64,000 nt of DNA, from positions 62,001 to 126,000 of the forward strand of contig CAYVAT010000005.1 in NCBI GenBank assembly GCA_964449165.1, in the 5' to 3' direction. Below are positions 8,190-17,275 of the stretch, piece after piece. The translations under genes and the position numbers were made by a program. The notes beneath the pieces are model-generated. The model was not told where the DNA came from. It did not search any database and saw only the letters and a program-made list of their open reading frames with translations. Source of the stretch: CAYSCW01 sp964449165 (GTDB lineage: Bacteria > Acidobacteriota > Aminicenantia > Aminicenantales > Aminicenantaceae). Numbering within the stretch: the first letter of the stretch is position 1; each line of letters opens with the position of its first letter.

Positions 8190-8852
8190 ATGAAGTTTGC
8201 TGTGATTGGACTGGGGAGTTTTGGCTCGCATGTGGCCAAGACTCTGTATGAGAAGGACAACGAGGTCTTGGCCGTGGACAAGAATAAAGATACAGTTGAG
8301 GAAGTCAAAGGTTTTGTCTCTCATGCCGTAACCATGGATGCTGCGGTCAAAGAAAACCTTCAAGCGATGGAAATTCAGGATATGGATGTGGTTGTGGTCA
8401 GCTTAGGGCCTGAGATGGAGGCTTCCATTCTTACAGTTCTTTACCTTCATGAGATAGGGGTTAAGAGGATCGTTGCTAAGGCTCTGACAGAAGATCATGC
8501 CAAAATCCTGGATGCAGTAGGAGCCACAGAGGTTATCTATCCTGAGAAAGATATGGCCATAAAAACTGCCTTGAGATTGAGTAACCCCAATATATTGGAG
8601 TATCTTCCTCTTGTATCCGGCTTGGAGATCCAAGAGATAGCTCCTCCAGAAAAATTCATCGGAAAGAGTCTTCAGGATCTGGATTTGAGGAATAAATACG
8701 GGATTCAGGTGATCGCTGTCAGGGGATTGATACCAGAGAAACTCACCTTTATTCCCAAAGCAGATTTCATCATCAAAGACAGCGATATTTTGATCATCAT
8801 GGGAGAGAAAGAGGGCATGGCTAAGCTGGATTCCATAAAACCCAAACCTTGA
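8190..8852 (+). CDS. ktrA: KtrA/TrkA-type potassium channel regulatory subunit
   Basis: 220 residues, the usual KtrA length. The RCK N-terminal domain (1 to about 125) has the Rossmann GLGSFGSHVAKTLYEKDNEVLAVDKN pattern that binds ATP/ADP or NAD(H). A C-terminal RCK_C domain (about 140-217, GLEIQEIAPPEKFIGKSLQDL, DFIIKDSDILIIMGE) follows, which in relatives binds c-di-AMP. It forms a cytoplasmic octameric ring gating KtrB. A good ribosome site (AAAGGAG) precedes the ATG, and the gene follows ktrB directly, so the two form an operon. Nothing is missing. Confidence 0.93.
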   Translation: MKFAVIGLGSFGSHVAKTLYEKDNEVLAVDKNKDTVEEVKGFVSHAVTMDAAVKENLQAMEIQDMDVVVVSLGPEMEASILTVLYLHEIGVKRIVAKALTEDHAKILDAVGATEVIYPEKDMAIKTALRLSNPNILEYLPLVSGLEIQEIAPPEKFIGKSLQDLDLRNKYGIQVIAVRGLIPEKLTFIPKADFIIKDSDILIIMGEKEGMAKLDSIKPKP

Positions 8853-8925
8853 TAAGAAAATACCCCGCACATCATCTAGAAGTTATGTCAGGAAATTTTC
8901 TGCTTCCCCATACCCACTATCATTG

Positions 8926-9000
8926 GCTTCGGGGGGAGGGAAACCGTCCCTCGCCATCTAACTGGATGGAACATCTTCACTCATCAAAGAAATAGAGATA
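8926..9000 (+). repeat. Copy 1 of a degenerate dispersed intergenic repeat
   Basis: Between ktrA and the aminotransferase gene. It shares GCTTCGG, TAACTGGATG and a CATCTTCACTCATCA core in the same order with 27014-27090, and a 17-base identical core (8970-8986) with 28177-28193. The core can form a small hairpin (CTCAT...ATAGAG). Relatedness is judged by eye. Confidence 0.4.
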
Positions 9001-9149
9001 CTTACCCTGTTAAAGAAAATGTCGACAAGCGGCATGAAGCTGTGTAAAATGGGGAAATCAGAACACTAATCTCATCATCAAACAAGTAATGGAGAAGCCG
9101 CATACAGAAAAATCATATCTTTTTTTATTAAACAAGGAGGAATAATTAT

Positions 9150-10370
9150 ATGGAGATCGCAGATATTTTACCCGACTTATTATCTTTAACATCCAAAGCT
9201 TTGAGGCGCTCGGAAATCCGCGAGTTGCTCAAGCTTACCAGACAGCCGGGAGTTATTTCTTTTGCCGGAGGGCTTCCTTTCCCAGGGCTTTTTCCCACAG
9301 AAGAGATGAAGGATGCGCTCAACACGGTTTTGGATAAGGAGAGTGAGCTGGCTCTTCAATATGGTCCTACCGAAGGCGACAGCCGTTTGATTGAATATCT
9401 GGCGAATTGGATGAGAGAAGATGAAGGGATGCAGATCAACGATGACAATATCATGATTGTCTCTGGTTCTCAACAGGCCTTGGATTTAATCGGTAAGGTC
9501 TTCATCGACCCAGGGGATCCTATCATCGTCGGGCTGCCTTCCTATCTTGGAGCTCTGCAGGCTTTCAGCGCTCACAGAGCCAGTCTCATCGGCGTAGCTC
9601 TGGATAAACAGGGAATGGATGTTGATCGCGTTGAGGAAATACTTAAAGAGCACAAAGAAAAAGGAGAAAGGATCAAGTTTATCTATGTTGTTCCAGATTT
9701 TCAGAATCCTTCTGGAGTCACCATGTCATTGGAACGAAGAAAAAGACTTTTGGACCTGTGTTACGACTATGGGACTATAGTAATCGAAGACAGCCCCTAC
9801 CGTGCATTGAGGTTTGAAGGAGAATCCATACCTATGGTGGGAGCTATGGATAAGAAAGGATATGCCTTTTCCCTTCATACTTTTTCCAAGATCCTTTTTC
9901 CCGGAGCCCGGCTGGGCTGGATCATGGCTAACAGTGCAATAATGGATAAGCTAATTATGGCCAAGCAGCCCACAGATTTATGCACTTCACCTTTTTGTCA
10001 GTCGGTCGTCTATGAATTTTGTCGGAGAGGGCTTCTCAAGCCGCATATCAAAAAGATAGTCAAGGTCTACAGAAAAAAACGGGATAGGATGCTTCAAGCG
10101 CTGGAAGCGTATATGCCTGAGGGAGCAGGAATTGACTGGACCCATCCGCAGGGAGGACTTTTCCTATGGGTCTATTTACCTGAACATATGGATGCAGAGA
10201 AGCTGTTGATCAAAGCAGTGGAGAAAGAGGTTGCCTATGTCATAGGCTCTGCTTTCCATTTTGATCGAAGCGGGAAAAATACCATGAGGTTGAACTTTTC
10301 TTATCCGAGCGAGGAACAGATCGATGAAGGCATAAAGAGACTGGGAGGAGTAATCAGGGAAGCCCTGTGA
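9150..10370 (+). CDS. PLP-dependent aminotransferase, class I/II (2-aminoadipate/multi-substrate type)
   Basis: 406 residues, fold-type I. The N-terminus (TRQPGVISFAGGLPFPGLFP) and GPTEGDSRLIEYLANWM match the LysN/aromatic/alpha-aminoadipate group that lacks the MocR DNA-binding domain. Further motifs are SGSQQALDLIGKVFIDPGDP, VPDFQNPSGVTMSLERRK and the PLP site HTFSKILFPGARLGW with Lys247. It would transfer amino groups between an amino acid and 2-oxoglutarate in the cytoplasm; the exact substrate cannot be read. A strong AAGGAGG ribosome site lies ahead of the ATG. It stands alone, facing the lipoprotein gene on the other strand. Confidence 0.9.
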   Translation: MEIADILPDLLSLTSKALRRSEIRELLKLTRQPGVISFAGGLPFPGLFPTEEMKDALNTVLDKESELALQYGPTEGDSRLIEYLANWMREDEGMQINDDNIMIVSGSQQALDLIGKVFIDPGDPIIVGLPSYLGALQAFSAHRASLIGVALDKQGMDVDRVEEILKEHKEKGERIKFIYVVPDFQNPSGVTMSLERRKRLLDLCYDYGTIVIEDSPYRALRFEGESIPMVGAMDKKGYAFSLHTFSKILFPGARLGWIMANSAIMDKLIMAKQPTDLCTSPFCQSVVYEFCRRGLLKPHIKKIVKVYRKKRDRMLQALEAYMPEGAGIDWTHPQGGLFLWVYLPEHMDAEKLLIKAVEKEVAYVIGSAFHFDRSGKNTMRLNFSYPSEEQIDEGIKRLGGVIREAL

Positions 10371-10442
10371 AATGAATTCTTGAAAAACTGGAGGCCATCT
10401 GTATTTGGTGGCCATCTAGCCGAATCGCTCTTTTGAATCAAG

Positions 10443-11150
10443 CTACCTCAATTTCAGCTCCACACTCCCGATCCCGGCATCGATCTTAACTTCGAGGGTG
10501 ATTTCGCTTTGCCCATAAGCCTCATTGGTGTAGATATTATTATTTTTGCTGAAGCCTCTTGCATTAACTGATCCGATTCCTTTATCCACAGCCACACGAA
10601 CTCCAGTGCTCTGAGGAAGATAGAGCACGATATGTCCCACTCCTCCGTCTATATTGACGTCGAAATCGTTCCTGTGCTCACCTGTAAGATCCACTTCCAC
10701 GTCGCCGACACCCATATCGACCACCAATGACTCCAGAATCAGGCCTCGAAGGTCAAGATCGCTTTTTCCTGCTCCAAAATCGATCACAAGATCAAGAGGA
10801 ATGTCCTCTCGAAGGCTGATATCCCATTTGTTCTTCTTTTTCCCCAAAACGAAGCCCTTCTTTTTCCCTTGGCGAACTTCGACTTCGCCATGATTTCCTA
10901 TCACAGAGTATTCGATATTTGGCTTCATACGCTCAACATTATAGAGGAATGTCCCCTCCATAAGCTGATCTGTACCGCCCCGGAGATAGAGTTCTCCTTC
11001 TCCCATTTTGAGCGTGATTTCTGAGGATACTACCTCACCAAGGGGGATGGAATGGGTCTCCTCCTTCATCTCATCAACGGGAACACATGCTGCAAGAGCG
11101 GCAATAGAAAGAGTCAGTATAAATAATTTTCGCCATGGTGCTTTGTACAT
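10443..11150 (-). CDS. Lipoprotein with toast-rack/LiaF-like beta domain
   Basis: Starting at ATG 11150, preceded by AAGGAGG nine bases upstream, the product has 235 residues. The frame is open to 11201 but without a ribosome site. The signal peptide ends in the lipobox LAAC (Cys22). The remainder is beta-rich with five repeats of a G-[AIV]-G-x-[VIL] turn: GAGKSDLDL, GVGDVEVDL, GVGHIVLYL, GIGSVNARG and GIGSVELKL, the pattern of the toast-rack and LiaF-like C-terminal folds. Members of these families occur in envelope-stress or adhesin-like proteins. The function here is not known. The stand-alone gene is convergent with the aminotransferase. Confidence 0.7.
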   Translation of the reverse strand: MYKAPWRKLFILTLSIAALAACVPVDEMKEETHSIPLGEVVSSEITLKMGEGELYLRGGTDQLMEGTFLYNVERMKPNIEYSVIGNHGEVEVRQGKKKGFVLGKKKNKWDISLREDIPLDLVIDFGAGKSDLDLRGLILESLVVDMGVGDVEVDLTGEHRNDFDVNIDGGVGHIVLYLPQSTGVRVAVDKGIGSVNARGFSKNNNIYTNEAYGQSEITLEVKIDAGIGSVELKLR

Positions 11151-11513
11151 TGGCTCTGCCTCCTTAATTGTAGATACGAGATTTCGAGCCTTTTCGTTCA
11201 ATATCTGTTTTTGGTTTGATCGCTGACACTTTCACACTTACCGTTGACAAGGACACTTCTTTTATATTCTCAATTGAGGCTTTAAGGTTTTCCGTGATAA
11301 CCTTTGTGGTCGGGTCAACAAGATGGGGATGGAACACGGGTTTTTCTTTTTCGCAATCCTTTTTTTCTTCGCCTATGGACTATGAATCCGGTTTGGATGT
11401 AGAATATTTTTGGAACAGGATTTCAGCAGAGGGAAAATTTTGTTGGTTGATCCAATTAGAATTACTTCTTTCGAATAAGAAGAATTTATTAACAAGTTAT
11501 ACGAAATTATACG
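11151..11513. other. Gap between the lipoprotein and GWxTD genes
   Basis: A divergent intergenic region of 363 bases. A TTGACA occurs at 11244-11249 on the plus strand but has no -10 at 16-18 bases. An open frame crosses it on the plus strand without ribosome site or family resemblance. I see no convincing gene or RNA. Confidence 0.5.
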
Positions 11514-13580
11514 ATGGTGAATATGAATAGAAAATTCATTTTGTTCTTTTTATCCATCACATTTATCGCTTCTGTTATAAATTTAGAAAGAAGTGATGTG
11601 CCCCCAAAATACAAAAAATGGATTGAGGAGGAAGTTATCTACATCATCACTCCTGCAGAAAAGGAAGTGTTCCATAAACTGGAAACAGATAAAGAAAGAG
11701 ACCAGTTCATGGAAGAGTTCTGGCGGCAGAGAGATCCCACTCCCGGAACTCCCAGGAATGAATTCAAAGAAGAGCATTACAGAAGAATCGCATATGCGAA
11801 TAAGAAGTTCGGAAGGGGGACACCTATACAAGGCTGGAGGACGGATAGAGGTAGGATTTATATTAAATTGGGTAATCCTGGGCTAATACAGAAATTTATT
11901 GATTATTGTATATATCCTGTAGAGATTTGGTATTACCAAGGCAATCCGAGATATGGGCAAGCTCCTCTTTTCCGACTCCTATTCTTTCAGAGACATGGGG
12001 TGGGAGAATTTGAGCTGTATAATCCAATATCTGATGGCCCAAGAAGCTTAGTAACCTTAATCAAATCGGGTTCGTTAGTGGAGCAAGATCATGAGGCTTA
12101 TGAATTAATTAAGAAAAATGTATCCCTTGAATTAGCCGATACATCTTTGTCCTCTTTCCCTGGCCAAGGCAGATGGGAGCATCTCTTGCCCTCTACGATT
12201 TTATTGGGCGGGGTTGAAGTCTATCCTCAAAAGAAAGTACAGGATGATTATGCATATGGGTTTTTAGAGCATAAAGCCACAGTTGAAGTCAGCTATTCAG
12301 TCTATTATATGGGAAACCAGTCAAGAGTTAACGTTATTCAGGACACATCCGGTATCTTCTTTGTTAATTATTCGATTGAACCAGAAACTCTCTCTGTTGA
12401 TTCCTATCAGGATAGATATTTTACTAATCTAAAAGTGTCGATGAGAGTCACAGATACTGAAGGAAAAAACATTTTTCAACAGGAGAGGAATTTTCCGATT
12501 GAGTTAAAAAAGGAACAATTGAAGAAAATAGGGAAAAGACCTTTTCATCTTTGTGATTCATTTCCTTTAATCCCAGGTGAGTACACATTCAACCTTTTAA
12601 TGGAAAACACGGTCACCAAGGAATTTACCTCCTTTGAAAAGGATATATCTGTACCTGAGCCTGAATCTTTTCAGATGAGCTCCCTCATATTGGCCAATAA
12701 AGTAAATAGAGATTCTCTCTTTAGTCAATTCAATAAAGCGTTTCAGGTAGGGAATCTTCAGATTTATCCATCCCTCGGGAATGTTTTCTGCAGGAAAGAC
12801 AAAATGTTTCTTTTTTTTCAGCTTTATGGATTAGGTCAGGAATTAGAGGAAAATGCCTTTTTAGAATATACGTTTTATAGAGGAGAGGAAGAATTTCAGA
12901 CAACACATAAAAGAGTCAAGGAATATGAAAACGCCCGGGATTTTCTGCAGGAATTTTCCATGGAGAAATTTTCCTCTGGAAGATACGAAGTAAAGGTTTC
13001 CCTTTTAGACATGGAAGGAGAAGAGATTCTATCTGAAAGAGAAGAGTTTTCCGTCTCCGAACAACCTTTGCCTGAATCCTGGATACTAAGTCAGACATAT
13101 CCTGCCATAAATGATCCTTCCTACTCCACTCTGTTGGGCATTCAATTTCTCAATAAAGGCGAGACTACAAGAGCTCGTGAGGAACTGGAGAGAGCATACA
13201 GCAGCGATACGGATTCTTTGACTTACGCTTTGAATTATGCTCGATCTCTTTTGGCACTCGGTGAATACAATAGAATAAAGGAAATCCTGATTCCTTTTTT
13301 GGATAAACCCAATAAGAAATATATTCTCCATAAATTTTTAGGCATTGCTCATCAGGGATTGGAAGAATATGAAAAAGCAATTTCATACTATAAGGAATAC
13401 ATATCACTTGAAGGAGCTAATTTTGAAGTCTTGAATTCAATAGCCTTATGTCATTATCAGTCAGGCGATGAGCTGGAAGCTTTGAGAGCTTGGGAGAAGT
13501 CTTTAGAAATTAATCCCGATCAGGATGGGATTAAACAGGTTATAAAAATTCTGAAAGAAAAGATAAGGGATAAAAGATGA
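11514..13580 (+). CDS. GWxTD-domain secreted protein with C-terminal TPRs
   Basis: 688 residues. A signal peptide (about 1-24) leads to a GWxTD domain with EEFWRQRDPTPGTPRNEF (about 67-84) and GWRTDRGRIYIKLGNP (107-122). A beta-rich middle (about 240-530) follows, then TPR-like repeats (about 545-685: LGIQFLNKGETTRAREEL, NYARSLLALGEYNRIKEIL, FLGIAHQGLEEYEKAISYY, ALCHYQSGDELEALRAWEKSL). GWxTD proteins are a little-understood family common in Acidobacteriota, Aminicenantes and Bacteroidota, found in the envelope. The next gene starts inside its stop (ATGA), so the two are translationally coupled and probably act together. ATG 11523 is an alternative start. Confidence 0.85.
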   Translation: MVNMNRKFILFFLSITFIASVINLERSDVPPKYKKWIEEEVIYIITPAEKEVFHKLETDKERDQFMEEFWRQRDPTPGTPRNEFKEEHYRRIAYANKKFGRGTPIQGWRTDRGRIYIKLGNPGLIQKFIDYCIYPVEIWYYQGNPRYGQAPLFRLLFFQRHGVGEFELYNPISDGPRSLVTLIKSGSLVEQDHEAYELIKKNVSLELADTSLSSFPGQGRWEHLLPSTILLGGVEVYPQKKVQDDYAYGFLEHKATVEVSYSVYYMGNQSRVNVIQDTSGIFFVNYSIEPETLSVDSYQDRYFTNLKVSMRVTDTEGKNIFQQERNFPIELKKEQLKKIGKRPFHLCDSFPLIPGEYTFNLLMENTVTKEFTSFEKDISVPEPESFQMSSLILANKVNRDSLFSQFNKAFQVGNLQIYPSLGNVFCRKDKMFLFFQLYGLGQELEENAFLEYTFYRGEEEFQTTHKRVKEYENARDFLQEFSMEKFSSGRYEVKVSLLDMEGEEILSEREEFSVSEQPLPESWILSQTYPAINDPSYSTLLGIQFLNKGETTRAREELERAYSSDTDSLTYALNYARSLLALGEYNRIKEILIPFLDKPNKKYILHKFLGIAHQGLEEYEKAISYYKEYISLEGANFEVLNSIALCHYQSGDELEALRAWEKSLEINPDQDGIKQVIKILKEKIRDKR

Positions 13581-14440
13581 ATTTCCGAAATAGAGCAATC
13601 CCAATCTTTTTGCTAGGATCAATCTTGATTTTTTCTTCTCAAATTTTGCCACAAAAACTGAAAACTCAGATAAAGTTAACTGATATTTTGACAAAGACCG
13701 GTGAGTATTGTGAAAGGTTGGAGAACGCAGCGCTTGATTTTGTGTGTAAGGAGAAAATAACAGAAAAGATAGACGTTAGCGAGGAGTGGGCTTCTAGAGA
13801 TAGAGTCCTGAAAATAGTCAAAGATTTACCCGGAGCCTGGCGGCCGAGCAGAAGAATAAAAAAGAATACATTTGTTTATGATTATCAGTTAATCAGGAAG
13901 AAGAAAGATGTCAGAGAGACAAGAATATTATTAGAAGAGAACGGAAAAGAAAGATATGAAAAGAATTCTGAACTTAAAACGCAGATGTTTTATTTTGAGA
14001 AACCCTTATTTGGGCCCATCGGGCTTCTGAGTAAATACTGGCAGGAGCATCTTCATTACACAATAATCAAACAAGATAAGCTGAAGGGAGAAGAGACCAT
14101 CTTGATAGAAGCTGTACCTAGGCCATCCTTGAGTCAAGAACACCTTTATGGAAAAATCTGGGTAAGAGAGAGTGACTTTAGCATCCTGAAGATAGAATGG
14201 GTACCAGAATCCATGAAGGATTATGAAGTGATAGAAAGAGCGGCCAAGAAATATAAAGCAACACCAAAGATCACCTTCATTTCAGAATACGACATCGAGA
14301 AGAATGGAATCAGGTTTCCCAGCAGAGTTTTTATCGAGGAAGCTTATATCAGCAAAAAGGGCAAGCATATCAAGTCAGAGACGATTATTGTTTATGAGGG
14401 TTATAAATTCTTTACGGTTGAAACCGAAGTTAAATATTAA
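13577..14440 (+). CDS. Secreted protein with LolA-like beta fold, unknown role
   Basis: 287 residues. A signal peptide (about 1-25, IPIFLLGSILIFSSQILPQ) precedes a domain with LLEENGKERYE, FGPIGLLSKYWQEHLHYTII, GEETILIEAVPRP, LYGKIWVRESDFSILKIEW and a closing RFPSRVFIEEAYISKKGKHIKSETIIVYEGYKFF. The series of half-barrel strands and the K[IV]WVxxxxFxIL segment resemble LolA/outer-membrane lipoprotein-sorting relatives, but I do not recognise a named family. The ATGA overlap with the GWxTD gene suggests a partner. It has the same general plan as the gene at 57610, which may be a distant paralogue. Function unknown. Confidence 0.6.
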   Translation: MNFRNRAIPIFLLGSILIFSSQILPQKLKTQIKLTDILTKTGEYCERLENAALDFVCKEKITEKIDVSEEWASRDRVLKIVKDLPGAWRPSRRIKKNTFVYDYQLIRKKKDVRETRILLEENGKERYEKNSELKTQMFYFEKPLFGPIGLLSKYWQEHLHYTIIKQDKLKGEETILIEAVPRPSLSQEHLYGKIWVRESDFSILKIEWVPESMKDYEVIERAAKKYKATPKITFISEYDIEKNGIRFPSRVFIEEAYISKKGKHIKSETIIVYEGYKFFTVETEVKY

Positions 14441-14753
14441 TCCAGGAAGTATGTGATTTCCATGCAGATTTCTTTTGTTTCTGAGGATTTAGGATATACT
14501 AGTGCGAAGTATTCATCTGTTAGACTGATGAGAGGCAATGAAGATGACTGATTACTTGATCCATGGATATTTTTGCAGCGGTCCTTCTTCTTCGTTGTCA
14601 TACCATCCTTTCCCTCAAGTTTTCATCCATCATATTTAAATCACAAATCCATTGTTAAACACATTCACTCTAAGCTATTCCCATTTTTTAGGATGTACTG
14701 AAAGAGGATAAATGACTCCATATCTTGAGTATGAGATTGCCTTATTGTGGGGG
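14441..14753. other. Non-coding gap before the permease pair
   Basis: AT-rich, with no frame of note on either strand and no hairpin beyond chance. It ends at the promoter for the first permease gene. Confidence 0.5.
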
Positions 14754-14782
14754 TTGACAATTTTTCAGTCTAAAGATATTTT
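14754..14782 (+). promoter_or_regulatory. Sigma-70-type promoter of the permease pair
   Basis: Perfect TTGACA (14754-14759), 17-base spacer, TATTTT (14777-14782). Transcription would begin near 14789, leaving about 25 bases to the GTG at 14815 with an AGGAGA ribosome site between. Confidence 0.6.
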
Positions 14783-14814
14783 AAGCCCGACCAGGTTACA
14801 AATCAGGAGAAGGC

Positions 14815-17175
14815 GTGGCAGAAGAAAAGCTTCCAAGAACAAGCCAAGAGAACAGGACCAAGCCTGTCACAGAGCTGGCCCGGGACATGGGCCTGATGCA
14901 TGTCACCATGATCGGTATCGGGGCCATGATAGGGGCAGGGATATTCGTGCTCACGGGCTTGGCCGCTGGAGTAGCAGGCCCTGCCCTCCTTCTGGTCTTC
15001 CTTTTCAACGGCATTGTCACCGGCTTGACTGCTCTATCTTATGCGGAACTGGGCTCCTGCTTTCCTGAGGCAGGCGGCGGGTATCTGTGGGTGAAAGAGG
15101 CGCTCCCCCAGCCAAATGGCTTTCTCTCCGGTTGGATAAGCTGGTTTGCTCATGCTGTGGCCTGCAGTCTCTATGCTGTGGCCTTCGGCGCTTTCAGCGT
15201 GGATCTTCTTGATGTGGCAGGAATCGATATTTCCAAATGGCTTTCCCGGTTATCCAGTGCTTCGCCGCATGTTCTCGGTGCAAAGTTGATTGCTGTCATC
15301 GTCACTCTGATTTTTGTCTACATCAACTATCGGGGCGCCAAAGAGACGGGACAAGCAGAAACATTGGTCACCATCCTCAAAATTGTGATTATCGGACTGT
15401 TCATCGGCTTTGGCATTTATGCCATATTTGCAGGCAGACTGGAGGAGCCATGGCAGGGGCATTTCAGCGGGTTTTTTCAAAGAGGACCTCTTGGCATCAT
15501 CATGGCTATGGGCCTAACCTTCATCGCTTTTGAGGGCTATGAAATCATCGCCCAGTGCGGAGAGGAAGTAAAGAACCCCAAACGGAATATTCCTCGCTCC
15601 ATCTTCCTCTCGTTGTTGATCGTTGTTCCTATCTACATCTTGGTGGCCTTCGTTGCCCTGGGGGCTGTGACTCCCGAGGGAGACCTACCCAGCTGGCAGT
15701 ATTTGGGCCAGAAAGGCGAACTGGCCATGATTGAAGCGGCCGAGCACTTCATGATGGGCAGAATCGGAAGGATTATCTTCCTCATTGGCGGGCTGTTTTC
15801 CACCATGTCCGCTCTCAACGCTACGGTCTATTCCTCTTCGAGAGTCAGTTTTGCCATGGGGCGTGACCATAACCTGCCAGGATTATTTTCGAGGGTTCAT
15901 CAGAAGAAAAGGACTCCCTACATGGCCGTTTTCCTTTCTGGAGGGCTCATCATGCTCATGGCAGTGGCCCTTCCCATCGAGGATATCGCCAGTGCGACTG
16001 ATGCCATGTTTCTCCTTCTGTTCATCTTTGTCAACCTGGCGGTGATCAACTTGCGCAAGAACCGGCCTGATCTTGATAGAGGCTTCAAGGTTCCCTTTTA
16101 TCCTTATTTCCCCCTTGTGGCCACATTTTTGAATCTCGGCCTTGCTGTTTTTCTGTTTTTCTACCGACCCCTGGGCATCTGGGTGTGTATTGGCTACATA
16201 CTCTTTGGGATAGCCATTTATTATCTCTACTCGAAGAGGAAAGAGTTCGTGGCCAAAGCTGTTCCTGTGATTCATGCCGAACAGCCTGTTTTACAGGTCG
16301 ATCCCTGCCAGTTTCACATCCTCGTTCCGGTAGCCAATGAAAAAACAGTAGCTCAGCTTCAGCACTTTGCCATAGATATAGCCAAATCTTATAACGCTGA
16401 CATCACCGTGCTGAACGTCATCCATGTGCCGCCGCAGCTTCCTCCCAGTGAAGGACGCAAATATCTCAGCAGGGCCCGGAGTTTGCTTTCCAGGGCTATA
16501 GAGATTGCAGAGAAGGAAGAGATCCCCGTCTATTCTTTGGTGAAATTAACCCATAACATACCCAAAGCTATCATTGAAACCTGCGATGAGAGAAAGATCA
16601 ATCTGATGATCATCGGCTGGGAGGGAGAAAAGCCCGCATATAACAGGGTCTTCGGGACAATCCTGGACGAGATCATTCTCAACACAGTCTGCGACATTGC
16701 CCTTGTCTGTCGGGCCCGTTCCAAAGATGAAGTGATAGGCCGAGTTCTTATTCCTGTCAGTAACATCAAATATGCGATCCTTTCGCTTAAGATTGCTGAA
16801 GCCTTGTTAAAAAACAACAAAACGCCTATCGTCCTCTTCCATGCCACAGCTCGTCAGGATGTGGAGGATGTGGAAGTGAAATACCACGAGGAGCTTCAGA
16901 AGCTCAAGGATGAGATCGATCCCCAACGATACAAGATTGTGGTCAAGAAAACGCACAAGGTTGGAGAAGCCATACTTGCGGAGATCCAGCATCATGATCT
17001 GATTATCATGGGTGCTCCTGAGGAAGGCTTGGTCAGGCGAGCCCTCTTTGGCGACATGCCTGTTCAGATCGCCAGAGAGACAAATGTGCCCATCATCTTG
17101 ACCAAGAAGTATACAGGAAGTTTTAAATCCTGGTTCCAGAAATTCTTCGGATCGCGAAAAACCATGATCAATTAA
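14815..17175 (+). CDS. APC-family amino acid permease fused to two UspA domains (copy 1)
   Basis: 786 residues. Residues about 20-470 are an APC-superfamily carrier with about twelve membrane helices: MIGIGAMIGAGIFVLTG in helix 1, SYAELGSCFPEAGGGYLWVKEALP, and AMGLTFIAFEGYEIIAQCGEEVKNPKRNIPRSI. Two cytoplasmic universal-stress-protein domains follow, about 500-640 (FHILVPVANEKTVAQLQHF) and about 645-765 (GRVLIPVSNIKYAILSLKIA, ending GAPEEGLVRRALFGDMP), the second keeping the G-x2-G-x9-G nucleotide-binding pattern. It probably imports amino acids under nucleotide-sensing control. GTG start with an AGGAGA ribosome site. It has a paralogue immediately downstream on the same strand. Confidence 0.9.
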   Translation: MAEEKLPRTSQENRTKPVTELARDMGLMHVTMIGIGAMIGAGIFVLTGLAAGVAGPALLLVFLFNGIVTGLTALSYAELGSCFPEAGGGYLWVKEALPQPNGFLSGWISWFAHAVACSLYAVAFGAFSVDLLDVAGIDISKWLSRLSSASPHVLGAKLIAVIVTLIFVYINYRGAKETGQAETLVTILKIVIIGLFIGFGIYAIFAGRLEEPWQGHFSGFFQRGPLGIIMAMGLTFIAFEGYEIIAQCGEEVKNPKRNIPRSIFLSLLIVVPIYILVAFVALGAVTPEGDLPSWQYLGQKGELAMIEAAEHFMMGRIGRIIFLIGGLFSTMSALNATVYSSSRVSFAMGRDHNLPGLFSRVHQKKRTPYMAVFLSGGLIMLMAVALPIEDIASATDAMFLLLFIFVNLAVINLRKNRPDLDRGFKVPFYPYFPLVATFLNLGLAVFLFFYRPLGIWVCIGYILFGIAIYYLYSKRKEFVAKAVPVIHAEQPVLQVDPCQFHILVPVANEKTVAQLQHFAIDIAKSYNADITVLNVIHVPPQLPPSEGRKYLSRARSLLSRAIEIAEKEEIPVYSLVKLTHNIPKAIIETCDERKINLMIIGWEGEKPAYNRVFGTILDEIILNTVCDIALVCRARSKDEVIGRVLIPVSNIKYAILSLKIAEALLKNNKTPIVLFHATARQDVEDVEVKYHEELQKLKDEIDPQRYKIVVKKTHKVGEAILAEIQHHDLIIMGAPEEGLVRRALFGDMPVQIARETNVPIILTKKYTGSFKSWFQKFFGSRKTMIN

Positions 17176-17216
17176 TAAGAGGGACATTGAAAATGGGGGC
17201 AGGCTGCTTTTTTAAA

Positions 17217-17235
17217 AAAAGAATCATATTCTTTT
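17217..17235 (+). terminator. AT-only hairpin between the two permease genes
   Basis: AAAAGAAT (17217-17224), CAT loop, ATTCTTTT (17228-17235): a perfect 8-bp stem of low GC. It may weakly terminate or pause transcription between the two permeases. The stem is too AT-rich for a confident call. Confidence 0.3.
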
Positions 17236-17275
17236 AAAGCTGTCTTTTTAAAACCATAACAAAGCAGAGATAAGC

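Noticed and set aside
10371..10442. GGCCATC repeated twice between the aminotransferase and lipoprotein genes
   Set aside because: The possible stem is only 5 bp with an 11-base loop and no T-run on either side. Not enough for a terminator call.
11244..11249. An isolated TTGACA
   Set aside because: No -10 element at 16-18 bases, and the next TATATT is only 13 bases away.
11216..11530. A 104-codon plus-strand frame before the GWxTD gene
   Set aside because: No ribosome site, no recognisable motif, and it runs into the GWxTD start. Probably a chance frame in a divergent gap.
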